Positions 1-10,439 of a DNA stretch of 64,000 nucleotides are shown piece by piece. Source of the stretch: Nemopilema nomurai (taxonomy: Eukaryota > Cnidaria > Scyphozoa > Rhizostomeae > Rhizostomatidae); assembly GCA_003864495.1 (NCBI GenBank), contig ML133390.1:62001-126000 (forward strand). The letters run 5' to 3'. A program made the position numbers and the translations under genes. The number at the start of each line of letters is the position of its first letter. The stretch's first letter is position 1. The notes below the pieces were generated by a model. It had not been told where the DNA came from. It searched no databases and saw only the letters and a list, made by a program, of their open reading frames with translations.

Positions 1-1057
1 AATTTTCATTTAACAAATAAAGAATAGTAAATTCAAGAATTATATGACAACATTTTTATAAGTAATAACAGGCACTTTTCAATGTGATATGTAATGAACT
101 AATCCAATGGATATTCTTTCCCAAATTTGAGTAGCTAAATTGACTTATATGATTCCATTCACAGTATGCTTGTGCAAACACACATTTTTGGACAAACTGC
201 AATTCATAAAATTCAAAACCATTACTTGGAAAAGCAATACACACATTTGAAGATTAAATAATGGAAAAGAATGATAACTGACCTTTTCCATTCAAAGCTT
301 GCCAAGCCACCAGTATACAAATATTTTCAAGTCATTGTATAACTGTGTAACAGCTTCTCTTAACAAGTTCCCAATATGAATTCTTTGTCCTGAAAAAAGG
401 ACAAATAAATTATCAACATGAAAATAAATGATTTATCAGCTCAGGTTTCAGTATTTCCTAACCAAATTGCATGAAGCAAATAAACGGCTGGTTTCTGTAT
501 TATTCAACAGAAAAGACCCACAAATTTAGCATCTACAATCATCAAGGGTTAATAATAAAATTGGGGCTTAAACTATCGCTTTTACAAAAAATAGTTCCTT
601 TCAGGCAGGATAAGTGAATTCATAAAAATACCTTCATCAATAAGAAGTTATTTCTAATAATTAATTTAACTTTTATGGAAGATGCTACTCGAGCGATAGA
701 ATAAAATAGGTTCCTGTCAATTCTAAACTAACTTAACATTAAAAAAGTCAAGCAATTTGCTGACTTTAAAAACTAAAACCACAGTTACAAAAGAACATTA
801 AGAATAGAGTATAAAAATACAGTCCTCCGAATATGAGAGGATTGAGTAGTAAACTTTATTTGAATATGTGATCCCAGGACGAAAACACAATTACCTTCTG
901 TTTACATCAAATCATGATGTGTGTTGCAAAGGTAGCTTGTCTGCACTTACATGAAGATCAATAACAGTTAAGCATTGAATATATTGAATGTTAAAAGACC
1001 AGATACGGACAGCCAATTCTATTTGATGTATTTTACATTCATAACTAAAGATCTTAC

Positions 1058-1320
1058 CATGATTAAAAGCACCCTCGTTCATGGCTTCGTTGTTACAAAA
1101 ATGCTTAGGCCCATGCATAAAAAAAGCTTTTTCCACAAACGAAAAATACTTGTTTGCTGTCTTTCATCTTATTTCGATTGTTCATCTCAAATTCCTTTCT
1201 CGCCAGTTCTTGCTTCATCTTGCTAGACTCTACGCTTTCTCGGACAAAATCATCGGGCTTCGTCTTGACTTGACCCTTCTGCTCCGTTTGAATGTTCCCG
1301 CCAGAATGGCGCTTGAAATG
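1058..1320 (-). pseudogene. Unrecognised charged exon-like fragment (unit A)
   Basis: Read on the minus strand, 1320 down to 1105 is open. It encodes a short HFKRH-like start and then a highly charged stretch containing FVRESVESSKMKQ and KEFEMNNRNKMKD. In a different frame the next piece (MHGPKHFCNNEAMNEG) ends at a good splice donor, catg then gtaaga, at 1057. The two frames are not joined cleanly, so this is a frameshifted exon or two exons. Composition looks protein-coding rather than random. No family was recognised. The equivalent in unit C meets a TGA at 45652-45654. Confidence 0.3.
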
Positions 1321-2249
1321 TCAGAAGCTGCTGTCAATCAAAAACGAGAACAAGTAACTGCTCGATCCAGTCTTCTTCAGAACCGCATCCCTCTCCCTCA
1401 CAGGGGCTGCTACGAAACGGGTACTTGGGGGTTTTAGAAGTTCACCTTGAAACGGCGAATATCGGGTCTTTTAGCATGCGTACATATACCTAGTTTCGAC
1501 ACATTTTTGCCATCTAAAAACCAAGATACACGATAAACCAAAATCTTGTTGTTAAATTTTGAAACCTAAAGTTGTATACGAGGGAAGGTCAATACAGGGC
1601 CAGCAAAACGGGGGAGGGGCTAATCCTAAATTTATTTTGATAAGTAGGGCCCTGACTGTGATTTTAGTACCTACCTTTAATAAACCCTCTAATAGTTTTC
1701 AAATTTTGGCGCTCCCACTTTCAATTACAAATCAGTGCAAGGGAGATTATTTCTAGGGAACAAGGATTTTAGGGGTGCCTAGGACAAATCAGCGATTGTC
1801 CACAAAGTATGGAGAAATAATCAGAAAGATTCTGATAAGAGGAGACCCTGTAACATGACTACCAAATAGAGTGGTGTCATGCATTTGATGTACATCTATG
1901 AATGAATTCCTGAAACATCCCATAGCTAAGGGTTCATACATAAATGACGTCCTCGTAGAGGGGGGAGGGGGGTTTACGGTTTTGGTGATGGAAGGTGACA
2001 CTTTGAGAGGGGGAAGGGAGGAAGGATTTCAAGCTTTGGTGATGGCACATTGGAAAATGTGGGATCATCTTTTCCAAGAAAGCATTTAGCTTTAGCTATA
2101 TTAGCACTCAAACAGAAAGTGTTATTTTCATAAGTTTACAGAGAAAGTAAAGATTTTGTAGACCATTTGAAGATTTACCAATTCATAAAATTATAAAGTG
2201 GAGAAAGTTTAAAAACACACGAGAATATAAGGGGAATTATTATGCGTAG

Positions 2250-2413
2250 CTATTCATAAGGCCCCTGTTTGTCAAAGAAAATGTCAACAGCCAGATAGAG
2301 ATAGCAGAAAATGGAAATAACATTTATCGCAAACCTATGCTTTGAAATTTTATGAGCAGCGTGAAAGGAAATAAAACTGACAGTCTCTCCGAAAACAATG
2401 AGACCAATTAACG
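2250..2413 (-). CDS. Putative membrane-protein exon, last exon (unit A)
   Basis: Minus-strand open stretch ending in a stop at 2250. It encodes two hydrophobic segments: LIGLIVFGETVSFISF, then NVISIFCYLYLAVDIFF, ending DKQGPYE. A pyrimidine-rich acceptor (cccttttag on the minus strand) precedes it at 2414-2415. Unit C preserves it (46768-46931) with one Ile to Met change, while unit B is disrupted at its start. It may belong with the exon at 3081-3212. The phases of the two do not match directly, so a further exon would lie between them. No family recognised. Confidence 0.3.
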
Positions 2414-2444
2414 CTAAAAGGGCAAAGACTTGCAATTGAAAAAC

Positions 2445-2750
2445 ATGATTCCTTCAAATGGTTTACAGAAGCCATTGCCATCTGATGTCTACTGCCATAG
2501 CAAAATTGACGAAGTTCCTCGCAGAGTATGCAAAGACTGTCATATTTACCATGCTAGCATTGCATCAGTCAATCGTCATCGTCACTGAGGAAGTTGCTTT
2601 GGACCAGAAGGTGAACTCCAGGAAGAGAATGAATCCGAGGACGAGGTGGATGGAGAGATAGAGCAAGAAGAGCCAAAAGATGAAGAGTGTCCCCCAGTAT
2701 TCAATCTTGTCGAAATGTTACAAGAAAATTATTTTGGTGATGGAGAGTAG
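2445..2750 (+). pseudogene. Acidic-tail zinc-finger-like ORF, stop in unit A
   Basis: Homolog of the 101-codon ORF in unit C. A TGA at 2586-2588 replaces the CGA arginine codon just after the His-rich part (NRHRH), so only 47 codons remain. The polyadenylation signal AATAAA at 2810-2815 is kept. This is either a true nonsense mutation or a single-base consensus error. Confidence 0.5.
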
Positions 2751-3080
2751 CTAGGAAAACGTAATGTTTTTTTAAAAAAATTATGTTTTTTGCTTTGCTC
2801 TTCTTTTCCAATAAAAATTTACCAAAGGGTGGAGAGTGAGAAATGACGTCACTGGCAATATATTACAGGGAGTCATACAGCTGGTGACAAAGTGGTGACA
2901 GGGGGAGAGGAGGGTGGAAATCTTAAAATTCTAGGTGACGTGATTTTTGTATGACCCTTAAAACCCCCTTTTTAGCTCCACTAAACAGCTATATCTAACA
3001 TACCCTTAGTTCCATGTCATGATTTGTTCTAATTTGATTCCATCAGGATTCAATAACACTGTAATTTGATACCAACACAC

Positions 3081-3212
3081 CTTTGACAAAAGCACTATGC
3101 AAGAAAAGCCAATGGTGCCCATGAACAACATGATTTCACCATATTTAGTAAGTCTCCTAGGGCCTTTCATAAAAGGCTTTGCATGCAATTTCAGAGATTC
3201 ATCTGTTATCAT
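3081..3212 (-). CDS. Putative membrane-protein first exon (unit A)
   Basis: Minus-strand ATG at 3210-3212 opens 44 codons with a basic start (KPFMKGPRRLTK) and one hydrophobic segment (YGEIMLFMGTIGFSCIVLL). It ends at a clean donor, tcaaag then gtgtgt. Unit C keeps the same exon (47598-47729). In both unit B copies a one-base loss before the hydrophobic part breaks it. It could encode the start of a small multi-pass membrane protein completed by 2250-2413. Unrecognised. Confidence 0.3.
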
Positions 3213-3373
3213 ATGTCCAATAACGATACAAAGAGTTCAACCAAGTAAGGACTGCAAGAAAAAGAAAAAATTTCCAGCAACCCCATTTAATTTTTGACTT
3301 CCCCTGATACTCACAAGTATGAAAATTTAAGCTTAAAAGGATGTTTCACTATTCAAATATACAAAGTATATTG

Positions 3374-3495
3374 TTACTCTTTCTGAGGGCATTTACTTGC
3401 AAAATGTCCTTTTCTCCACAATGGTAGCACTCAGTATCTTCAGGACTCACGTGCATAATGGCCTTGTTGGAGATATTGGCAACTTTCTTCCAGTC
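3374..3495 (-). pseudogene. CCHC zinc-knuckle fragment, frameshifted (unit A)
   Basis: Minus-strand copy of the zinc-knuckle fragment found intact in units B and C. One C is missing in the run read as tgtcctttt on the plus strand (tgtccctttt in B and C). The frame is therefore lost inside the knuckle, after CYHCGEK. Confidence 0.5.
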
Positions 3496-4083
3496 TCATT
3501 CTGGTCATCCAGGACAGGAAGACCATTGCGCTTCCGAAAACAGGACATTTCCAGTTGGTTGTAGCAAGCATTTACATTTTGAACTATGTTTGTACATTTT
3601 GTTGTAACAGTACAGTTTCATGGTAAAAAGTCTGGTTTTGAGCATTGATATGATGATTGAGTGTGGTGTTGTTTCCGTCTCTAATCGGCCCAAGGATTGA
3701 ATCTCATTCTGAATATCATTCTAAGGCAACTTCTCGCGATTTCTACTATTTAAAGCGGGATTGTGTAGCTGAGTGAAACAAATATTGTATACAAATGTGC
3801 CAAAGCTGTGTACGCCGAAGAGAATTTGGAAATTGGTCAATTCGTTCGGGACATGTCGGTGACTTTTTTCGAGTCTTATTCTGGTCATGGACGACGCCTG
3901 TACAGGGATACCGTTGATGAATGTACGATTTCCAAACAAGACCTGTTAAGCTCTTTGTATTAAGCGTTTTAAGCACATTCCCATTTGAGAGAATTTATTT
4001 CTTATTTTCTTGTAATATTATGGATTTGGTGAATAACAGTTATGATTTTGAGCATCAATACAGTGGAATCGAATTGTGTTGTT

Positions 4084-4481
4084 TACCATAGATCCTCGTA
4101 TTAGCCACCTGGGGGCTTATTTATTTTTGATATTTTTGAGGGGGGGCTTATTCGAGGGGGAGGGGCTTATTCGAGAGGGGGCTTATAAAATTACCTGAAA
4201 CATGCCACATAAAAAGATAATTTTTGAAATTTCTTTCTTTTCATCATCTTAAAATAAGTCTAAGTATAATGCAACATTTGATTGAATTATTAACAATAAT
4301 ATAAATTTTACAATAATATGGAATTCACTAAAATTCCAAAGGCAACTTCAGGAGTCGAAACTCAACAAGTCGAGAGGGGCTTATTCGAGGGGGGGCTTAT
4401 TCAAAATTTGTAGCTCTAGGATGGGGGCTTATTCGAGGGGAGAACTTTTCGAGGGGGTTGTCAATTAGAGGATTTACGGTA
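4084..4481. mobile_element. G-rich MITE-like element (unit A)
   Basis: The left end reads taccatagatcctcgtatt. The right end, aattagaggatttacggta, is its near reverse complement, giving terminal inverted repeats of about 19 bases flanking about 400 bases. The inside repeats the motif gggggcttattcgag on both flanks of an AT-rich core. There is no coding capacity. Flanking TA is compatible with a Tc1/mariner-type target, which is inference. Confidence 0.55.
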
Positions 4482-4809
4482 CATATAATAGGCCTAATGA
4501 ATCGAATCGCATTCTGAAGAAAATCGAGTGAGTTCTACCAGGTAAAGTTAGCTTTTGTTGTCAGGTAAAATCATTTTGAGTACAACAAATATCGTGCTTT
4601 TTTGCGGAGAAAAAATTTGGAGAATTGCTTCCTTTTTCCCTCGAGTTCCTATATAAAGACAGGAAACAACGCAAAGTTCTCTCCCGCAGTTCTCAATAGT
4701 TTGGTAAAAAATGGTCCAAAAAGAATCAAATAGACATCATGGCTTAGAGAAAATGGAATCAAGGGTTTTGAATAGGTTTTACACAGTTTTAGTATTTCGT
4801 GGTTCAGAT

Positions 4810-4883
4810 TGAATCTCATTCTGAACGTCGAATCTCATTCTGAATCTCATTCTGAAAGTTAAAAAAGTTCTCATTCTCAATCT
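4810..4883. repeat. Short tandem repeat of tctcattctga type (unit A)
   Basis: Several imperfect copies of gaatctcattctga within about 70 bases. The same word also occurs singly at about 3495, 3700, 3875 and 4506, so it is dispersed through this part of the unit. Equivalents are near 28437-28510 and 49307-49370. Confidence 0.6.
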
Positions 4884-4892
4884 GAATGGCAT

Positions 4893-5272
4893 ACGGCAAC
4901 GCATGGTATAACTTTGCACAAGTTACAAAAAGGTGAAAAGATACGAAAGCTGTGGGTGCAGTTTATAAAATTGCATCGAAAAGATTTTGAGCCATCATCT
5001 TACTCGACGGGACTGTTTCTTTACTCAGACCACTTTCTTCCAACATATTTTTGCGTACGTCGTCCTCGATACCTGGTTTTGACATCATAAACACCGTTAT
5101 CGATGATGCCACATAAACCCCGGGGGCACCCAAATAATACTTTATATGTGAATGCGCAATGCTTCATTCCTGTACCACTGTAAATTCGAAAATTTTAAGG
5201 TTATTGTCATAATTAGCGTACTCGATTTAATCATACGGTCAAATAAAAAATTTCGTGTCATATACACTTTAA
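4893..5272 (+). mobile_element. THAP-fragment transposon remnant with right end (unit A)
   Basis: Plus-strand reading gives GITLHKLQKGEKIRKLW, then RKDFEPSSYS and YSDHFLPTYF. This is the middle and end of a THAP zinc-binding domain (the usual CSEHF-like motif is YSDHF here). About 120 bases further on the sequence ends with aatttcgtgtcatatacactttaa at about 5249-5272, like the right end of the larger THAP element in unit B (42995). It looks like a deleted relative of that element. Confidence 0.5.
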
Positions 5273-5756
5273 TTGCTTTGAGCAAAAGCCTTTAATCAAC
5301 AAGGAGCGACCTGCCCCAATACAGTCATGATCATAGAAGAAGAAAGAGATAATGTAGGAGAGGCTTTCGTATCCGGGTTGCCAGATTGGCCTTACTCTGG
5401 TCAAATTTTCTTGTTTCGCCATGAAAAAATCTGTTTGGCCTATCCTTTGATTCTATTTCATTCCCAGCCTACGTGGTTACGTAGTTGTATGTGGTAACTT
5501 ACAGAATTACATGAGGGTCACTGGAGTTTTGAGGATAGGAGAATTTGGTTTGATTGGGTGAGGTAAGGAAAGGAAATGCGGAAGTCGATCATTAGTTCTG
5601 TGGCGTTACAGATCTGGGCACTGTTTTGCGGAAGGTTGTGCAAAAGTAATAGAACTTGCTAAAAATAGCTGATTTGATGTTAGAATTTGTCAAAAGATTC
5701 GGCGACGTGGGCTCAGAGACGCCCTGAAGGGCCGGTCATAAACCGTAGCATGAGAT

Positions 5757-5921
5757 ATGCCAAAGTCCAAAGTGGATAACCGTATCAACAACGACAACAA
5801 CAAAGTTCTGGCGCGAAACGATCAACGTGTCATCAAGGCTGCTTGCATGATGGTCTCCGGTTCGGTGCAAACAGGAGGATGGCTGTCGTTGATTGTGTCG
5901 CTTTATATCATGAAGCTTTGA
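5757..5921 (+). CDS. Small ORF, 54 codons, unrecognised (unit A)
   Basis: ATG at 5757 in a fair context (gagatATGCC) opens 54 codons. The start is basic and Asn-rich (MPKSKVDNRINNDNNK) and the end hydrophobic (GGWLSLIVSLYIMKL). Unit C has it unchanged. Unit B has a TAG after SGSVQ. It could be a small membrane-anchored peptide, the first exon of a gene, or chance. Confidence 0.2.
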   Translation: MPKSKVDNRINNDNNKVLARNDQRVIKAACMMVSGSVQTGGWLSLIVSLYIMKL

Positions 5922-7015
5922 GTCACGATGAAAAGTATATTCATAAAGATGATTTTCACATCAGAGCCTTTGCTCATACACCTTTAGAGATGGCGGAAAT
6001 GACAAATTATAATTTACAGATTTGCGAAAATTTGGGAGAAAATTGCGGAAATCCAAATTTGCATACCCCCAGTGACCCACCCAATCAAAATCAAACTTCA
6101 ACTTACATGTATCGGTTAATTATACCAGTTTAGGCCTTTTCCAACCAAAAATCCTTCTTGTAATATCATGTAGCTATTGATCATCTGGCAACCCTGACCA
6201 ACCGTTTCTGCATGTTCTGAGTTCTGTAAACATTGAAATAACTGTATATTCGCATCAAAGCAATGTTGGCTCAAAGTAAAAGTTTGGAATCCTGTTTGAA
6301 AATCCAACCGATGCTGAAGCACCACTCGCAATAGTTAGGTGGTCCACCCCCTCATTGGCCTGTGGTTGGATCCCTGGGATAAATACACTTTTCGCTGGTA
6401 AAAATGGCTTTAGGTAATAAACAATAAATCAGGTTTGCCAAAATCGAGGAAACTACCAGAATCGCCTTCTTGTTTGTTCTCTTCTTCTCTCCGACAAATT
6501 CGTCAGTCTTCAAGTGGTAGTCTGCTAAACATGACCAAGTATATTCTTGAAAGCATTGATAGAAGACATTGAAGACGCTATTATTTTCAACTGGTTTTCT
6601 AGTAAAAGTAAGTGGTTTCCTTAGTCATTGGTGATCAATCACTATATCCACAATATAACAATAGCCACAGAGAACTTGCAAATTTGCTCATTGTAATATT
6701 ATCTTTACATTGTGTCCTTTCCTTACTAAGCTCTTTTTCTACTTTTTCTACCAAAATAAGTCTAAATTGCACTGTTTGATTAGGCCTTTGATCACAGTTA
6801 TTGATCCCAGTCTCGTAGGCTTTTCAAGGTGGCTTTTTCGTGCAGTCCAGTGTTGCTCCGGATCCATCCCTGAACAGACCTAAATGCTTCTTCTCTTATA
6901 CCCTCTTCACCTTCAGAATAGCTTGCGATGCTTTTGGGACTAGAGGTGCGGGAAACCATAACTGATGTGCTGCAACTGTGATTACAAAAAGGGCAGGACA
7001 GTTTCACTCCACCTC
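5922..7015. other. No supported gene; 3' side of the FReD gene (unit A)
   Basis: Unique-looking, moderately AT-rich sequence downstream of the minus-strand FReD stop. A 69-codon open stretch directly after that stop (6798-7007) has a CPFCNHSC motif but would lie in the 3' untranslated region and shows no other support. The matching stretches are 29510-30630 and 50412-51538. Unit C has an extra 36 bases at about 50721-50756. Confidence 0.5.
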
Positions 7016-7700
7016 CTAAGGGTAGCGTATTTTCATCTCAGAGAACATCACTTTGCCATGCTCATTCTTGATTGCTTTCCACGATATATAGCTTGGAAGG
7101 TCTAGTCCAGGTACAGATAAAGGATACAGGCCATTTAAGCTAGAGTCGTGGCACGCAACAAACCACCAAGCTCCTTTGTAGTTCACGGCACAATTATTGT
7201 TCCATGTATCTTGGTCCTTATCTTTTGTTGTGAACATCATATTGTTGTGTCTCTTCAAAGAGTCCCCAGCATTCCCAGAGAACCCTCCAACTTTCAGTCG
7301 ATAGCCATCCGATTCCCCTGATATCTCAAACAAACTATAAGTAGCATACTTCTTCTCTGCGACATCCATGTGCTTCAAGTCGACCCGAAGAATCGCTCCC
7401 TTCCCTGGAGCTGCCAGCTTGTGCAGCTTCTCCAGTCCCAACCAAAAGTTGCCATTCATGTCTCCAAATCCTTCCTTGTAGTCATTCCAACCTCGGAAGA
7501 AGTCGACGCTGGCATCAACACGGCGCTGGAACACGATCCACCCACCCCCGTCTGTTGTCATGTCGCATCTGACTGGAAAGATACCGATGTCTGGTCGATA
7601 GATGTCGTACATCTTATCTTCCCTAAAACCCAAGTTTTGCAGATCTTTGCAGTCTCTTGTTTCTGTTGAATAGAGATGGGAATTCATAATAGGTCCACCT
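7016..7700 (-). CDS. Fibrinogen-related domain exon of a PAN-FReD secreted protein (unit A)
   Basis: Minus-strand exon encoding a complete fibrinogen C-terminal globular domain of about 215 residues, a sugar- or acetyl-group-recognising module in ficolins, tachylectins and FREPs. Numbered from the ATG at 7685-7687: first disulfide cysteines C13 and C41, the hallmark GGGWIVFQRR at about 47-56, NGNFWLGLEKLH near 80-90, calcium-site aspartates in KDKDQDTWNNNC (about 155-166), and the second disulfide pair C166 and C179 around the GAWWF motif. It ends in KIRYP and a stop at 7016. The exon probably starts a little upstream of this ATG at an AG acceptor, because the PAN exon at 9021-9298 precedes it on the same strand. 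Intact in this copy. Target and function unknown; an immune or self-recognition lectin is the usual guess for this family. Confidence 0.85.
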
Positions 7701-9020
7701 TGGATGAACCAAACTTGTTAGCTATGCCTACTGCGCATGCCTACGCAAGGACCTCCGCCCGGTCTGTTAAGAAGAAAGTTTATCCCAAACAAAATAAGTA
7801 CCATATCAGTGCACCAATCACGGTAGTAGCTTTTTATCGTATTGAGTGTCTTTCCTAGCAGAAGAAGGGACGCTTGCAGCAGCGAAGGAGCTTCATTCGA
7901 TGGTTTGGCATTTATTTTGCCGCTACTTTCAGGCGTTTGCCCCATTGTGTCCGGAACAGAAGCACGAGTCACTTAGCACAGCAAGTCTTCAGGACAAGAT
8001 TTTCAGAGACTTGTCATTTGCAACAGCTTTGTGAACTAGAGCCATGAAGAACGTCTATCACCTGAAACGTTGCTGGCAAGCTTAGCTTTCAGAGCTAAAG
8101 TAATTGGAGCTGACTAATTGGAGCAAAGTAATTGGGGACTTGATTTCACGTACGCACTTTTTCTACGAGAATACGTAATTTCATACTGAGCTTCAATATT
8201 CTTAAAAAAAAAATTCGATTTTGAGCCCAAGTTTATTCTTAAATTATTCTTGCCAAACACAAAGTGTAAATTCACCTTGAGATCAAAGAAAAATATCAAA
8301 TCTTTTTTATGTGTTTGTGTGTAAATTTCAACAAGAACAAGCACAACAACAAGATTTATATTAAATTCCAAAATCCAATAATCCGAATTCGATCCTTATC
8401 CAAAAGCATTACTTCAATCTCACGACAGTTGTTTTGCTTTGGGAGAAAAATCAGATTAAGGAAAAAAGTTTTTGGTTGAGTCTGGCATTATTCTTAAATT
8501 ATTTTTATATTTTAGCAACTTTGAGCCTTAAAATTCATTATAGACTTCTAAGAGATAATTCTTATAAAAGAGAAGTTTGTAAAAGAAATCAGAACTGGGA
8601 TGTTGTCGTGCGATAGCAAGTCTGATACTTACGCACGTGGATTAAATGGCAGCGAAATCCAAAACAATCACAGGAATCCGTGCACGTCTGTCTTTCATGG
8701 CAAGGCTTCAAAGATTGGCACAGCGCACCTATCTACAGGAAAGGAGCAGAACAATTTCAAAGAGAACTCATGATTGGCAAAAGTGTCATGTTCAGCACTT
8801 CATTTCTCGCTGCTGCCTCATTCTTCTGTTATATATTGCTACCACTTCATCTAGCATTTTATTATTTTCCAACATAAGACGCACTAGAAACTCTCAAACC
8901 ATGCAGTCGATCAGGCGATTTGATTCAATTTCTCCATATTCTCATATTAGCCGCTTACTTCTCGGTTCACTGAAAAGTTAAGCTGATTTTTCTTATTCTT
9001 AAACAGGCTGAAGTACTTAC
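7701..9020. other. Intron between PAN and FReD exons (unit A)
   Basis: AT-rich stretch with no supported gene. Open frames near 8114-8371 and 8646-8981 lack domain signal and are probably chance. The equivalents are about 31306-32625 and 52215-53532. Near 8197-8215 an A run differs in length between copies. Confidence 0.55.
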
Positions 9021-9298
9021 ATTTTTTTCTGTATAGTTCGTCGTTTTATAGATCCATCCAGCCGAGGGAGACAGGGCAATTTGATCGAACGGGTTTTCTG
9101 TCGATTTGTCGTTGATCTGGCAATTAACGTCCCCAGATGGCACCTTCCAGTTTAGTGAGCTGCACAGAGGATGATTCAAGCATTGCTGTTCGCATTCTCC
9201 AACAGTCTGGGTTTGAAATGACGTCAACACATGGCCATTTAATGTAAGGTTTAGCTTTTTGACGCTGAAATTCCCATACGTCTTGCATGGCAGCCTTA
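9021..9298 (-). CDS. PAN/apple domain exon of the PAN-FReD protein (unit A)
   Basis: Minus-strand exon with a PAN/apple pattern: PCKTYGNF, then LNGHVLTSF, then GECEQQCLNHPLCSSLNW and NCQIND, followed by an acidic linker and GWIYKTTNYTEKN. Cysteine order and spacing fit PAN/apple modules, which bind proteins or carbohydrates outside cells. It ends at a strong donor, aaaaaat then gtaagt. The next exon downstream on the strand is the FReD exon, about 1.3 kb away. A signal peptide would be in an upstream exon that was not identified. PAN plus FReD in one secreted protein is inferred from order and strand. Confidence 0.7.
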
Positions 9299-9845
9299 CT
9301 ATGTAGCCAAGACTCTTGTGCATCCAGAGTGTAACAAGATATCTACGGATCAATTGGGCTTTTGGTTCAGTTGGTATATTTGCATGACGCCATGCATTGC
9401 CCTCTGATTCAGAAGTATGGTTAAGAAAACAGCAGTATACAAGAAGCTCAAATCCATTCCCGGATTACGACCCGGATTTTCTTTAAAAGAGATTTTTACA
9501 AATTCACGTTTTTGCTCCTTTCAAGTACTGCTATCATCACAAGGTTTTCGATCCCCTTTGTTAAGCTTATGTATTTATTGAATTTCTCGCCCGTGCTATT
9601 CACACTAAAGATGACTCCTGGCTGAGTCGATACGTTTGGCAGTTTCGTAATTGGCCAGTGTCACAATGCGGATATGTCGATTGACTAGCGTCTTTTTACA
9701 AATTTGTCCATTGATTATGTCGTTCATGTAATTGGATTCGCCTATTTAACTAAGGAACTGTCGATTGCAATATGGACTTTTTATTTGTCGTCGTCCGTGT
9801 CATCAAGTTTTTAAATTCACGTTAAAAATCAAAATAAACAGGCAC

Positions 9846-9895
9846 TATTATTTATTATTTATTTACTATTATTTATTTACTTATTATTTACTTTG
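9846..9895. repeat. TTATT/TTTA microsatellite (unit A)
   Basis: Imperfect tattatttatttac repeat of about 50 bases. Copies lie near 33451-33500 and 54560-54611. In unit C about 200 extra bases are joined to its left side. Confidence 0.8.
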
Positions 9896-10151
9896 CATTC
9901 AAATTGCTTCTAGCCAGGTATGCATTCTCTTTGGAATAAACAATTGATGGCGACTGTCTATTTTCACCTGAATACAACCGCCCAGCAAACCAACCTTCAG
10001 TTTTGCTTATCATTCGCATATAATTTAATATTTATCAAAAGCCAGCCAAGCTGAAGTGTCATTTCAATTTTGATGCAGGTGGCTTGAGCGTCTTGTATAT
10101 GCGAACTGACAGTTTCCATGTAAGCAAATCATTTAACATGCAAGTGATTGG

Positions 10152-10259
10152 CTAATATTCGATCGGAGCACCGGTGAGAAAATAGATGATTGGCTAGATC
10201 CATTCTTGAGGACTCTATTCTACTGACCCACCGGTGCTCGGAATACAATCGGATATTAG
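10152..10259. mobile_element. ACCGGT-cored inverted repeat, small MITE-like (unit A)
   Basis: The left arm ctaatattcgat then cggagcaccggtg and the right arm caccggtgctcgg then aatacaatcggatattag are near reverse complements separated by about 55 bases. The whole is about 108 bases and would fold into a long hairpin. The small size and symmetric ends suggest a MITE, or a structured regulatory element upstream of the HNMT-like gene. Confidence 0.5.
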
Positions 10260-10439
10260 AATTTCATTGGAGGGTGAAATTCGTAATTCGTATTGTTACT
10301 GGTCAGCATTCAAATTCTGTCAGAACATTTGATATTTAGGTTCACGATAGACCATGTCACGCAAATAGAATATATTCCAGTAAAACTTTGAAGACAACTT
10401 TCACCATAGATAAACAATATATTGGTAAAGCAGAAGACT

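Noticed and set aside
1081..1437. 118-codon plus-strand ORF
   Set aside because: Low-complexity hydrophobic reading. The minus strand of the same stretch has a charged, protein-like reading, so the plus frame is a shadow.
5700..5760. Possible tRNA or structured RNA in the gggctcagagacgccct stretch
   Set aside because: No cloverleaf with anticodon and T-loop consensus could be drawn.
6798..7007. 69-codon minus-strand ORF with CPFCNHSC just after the FReD stop
   Set aside because: Lies where the 3' untranslated region is expected. Conserved only because the units are nearly identical.
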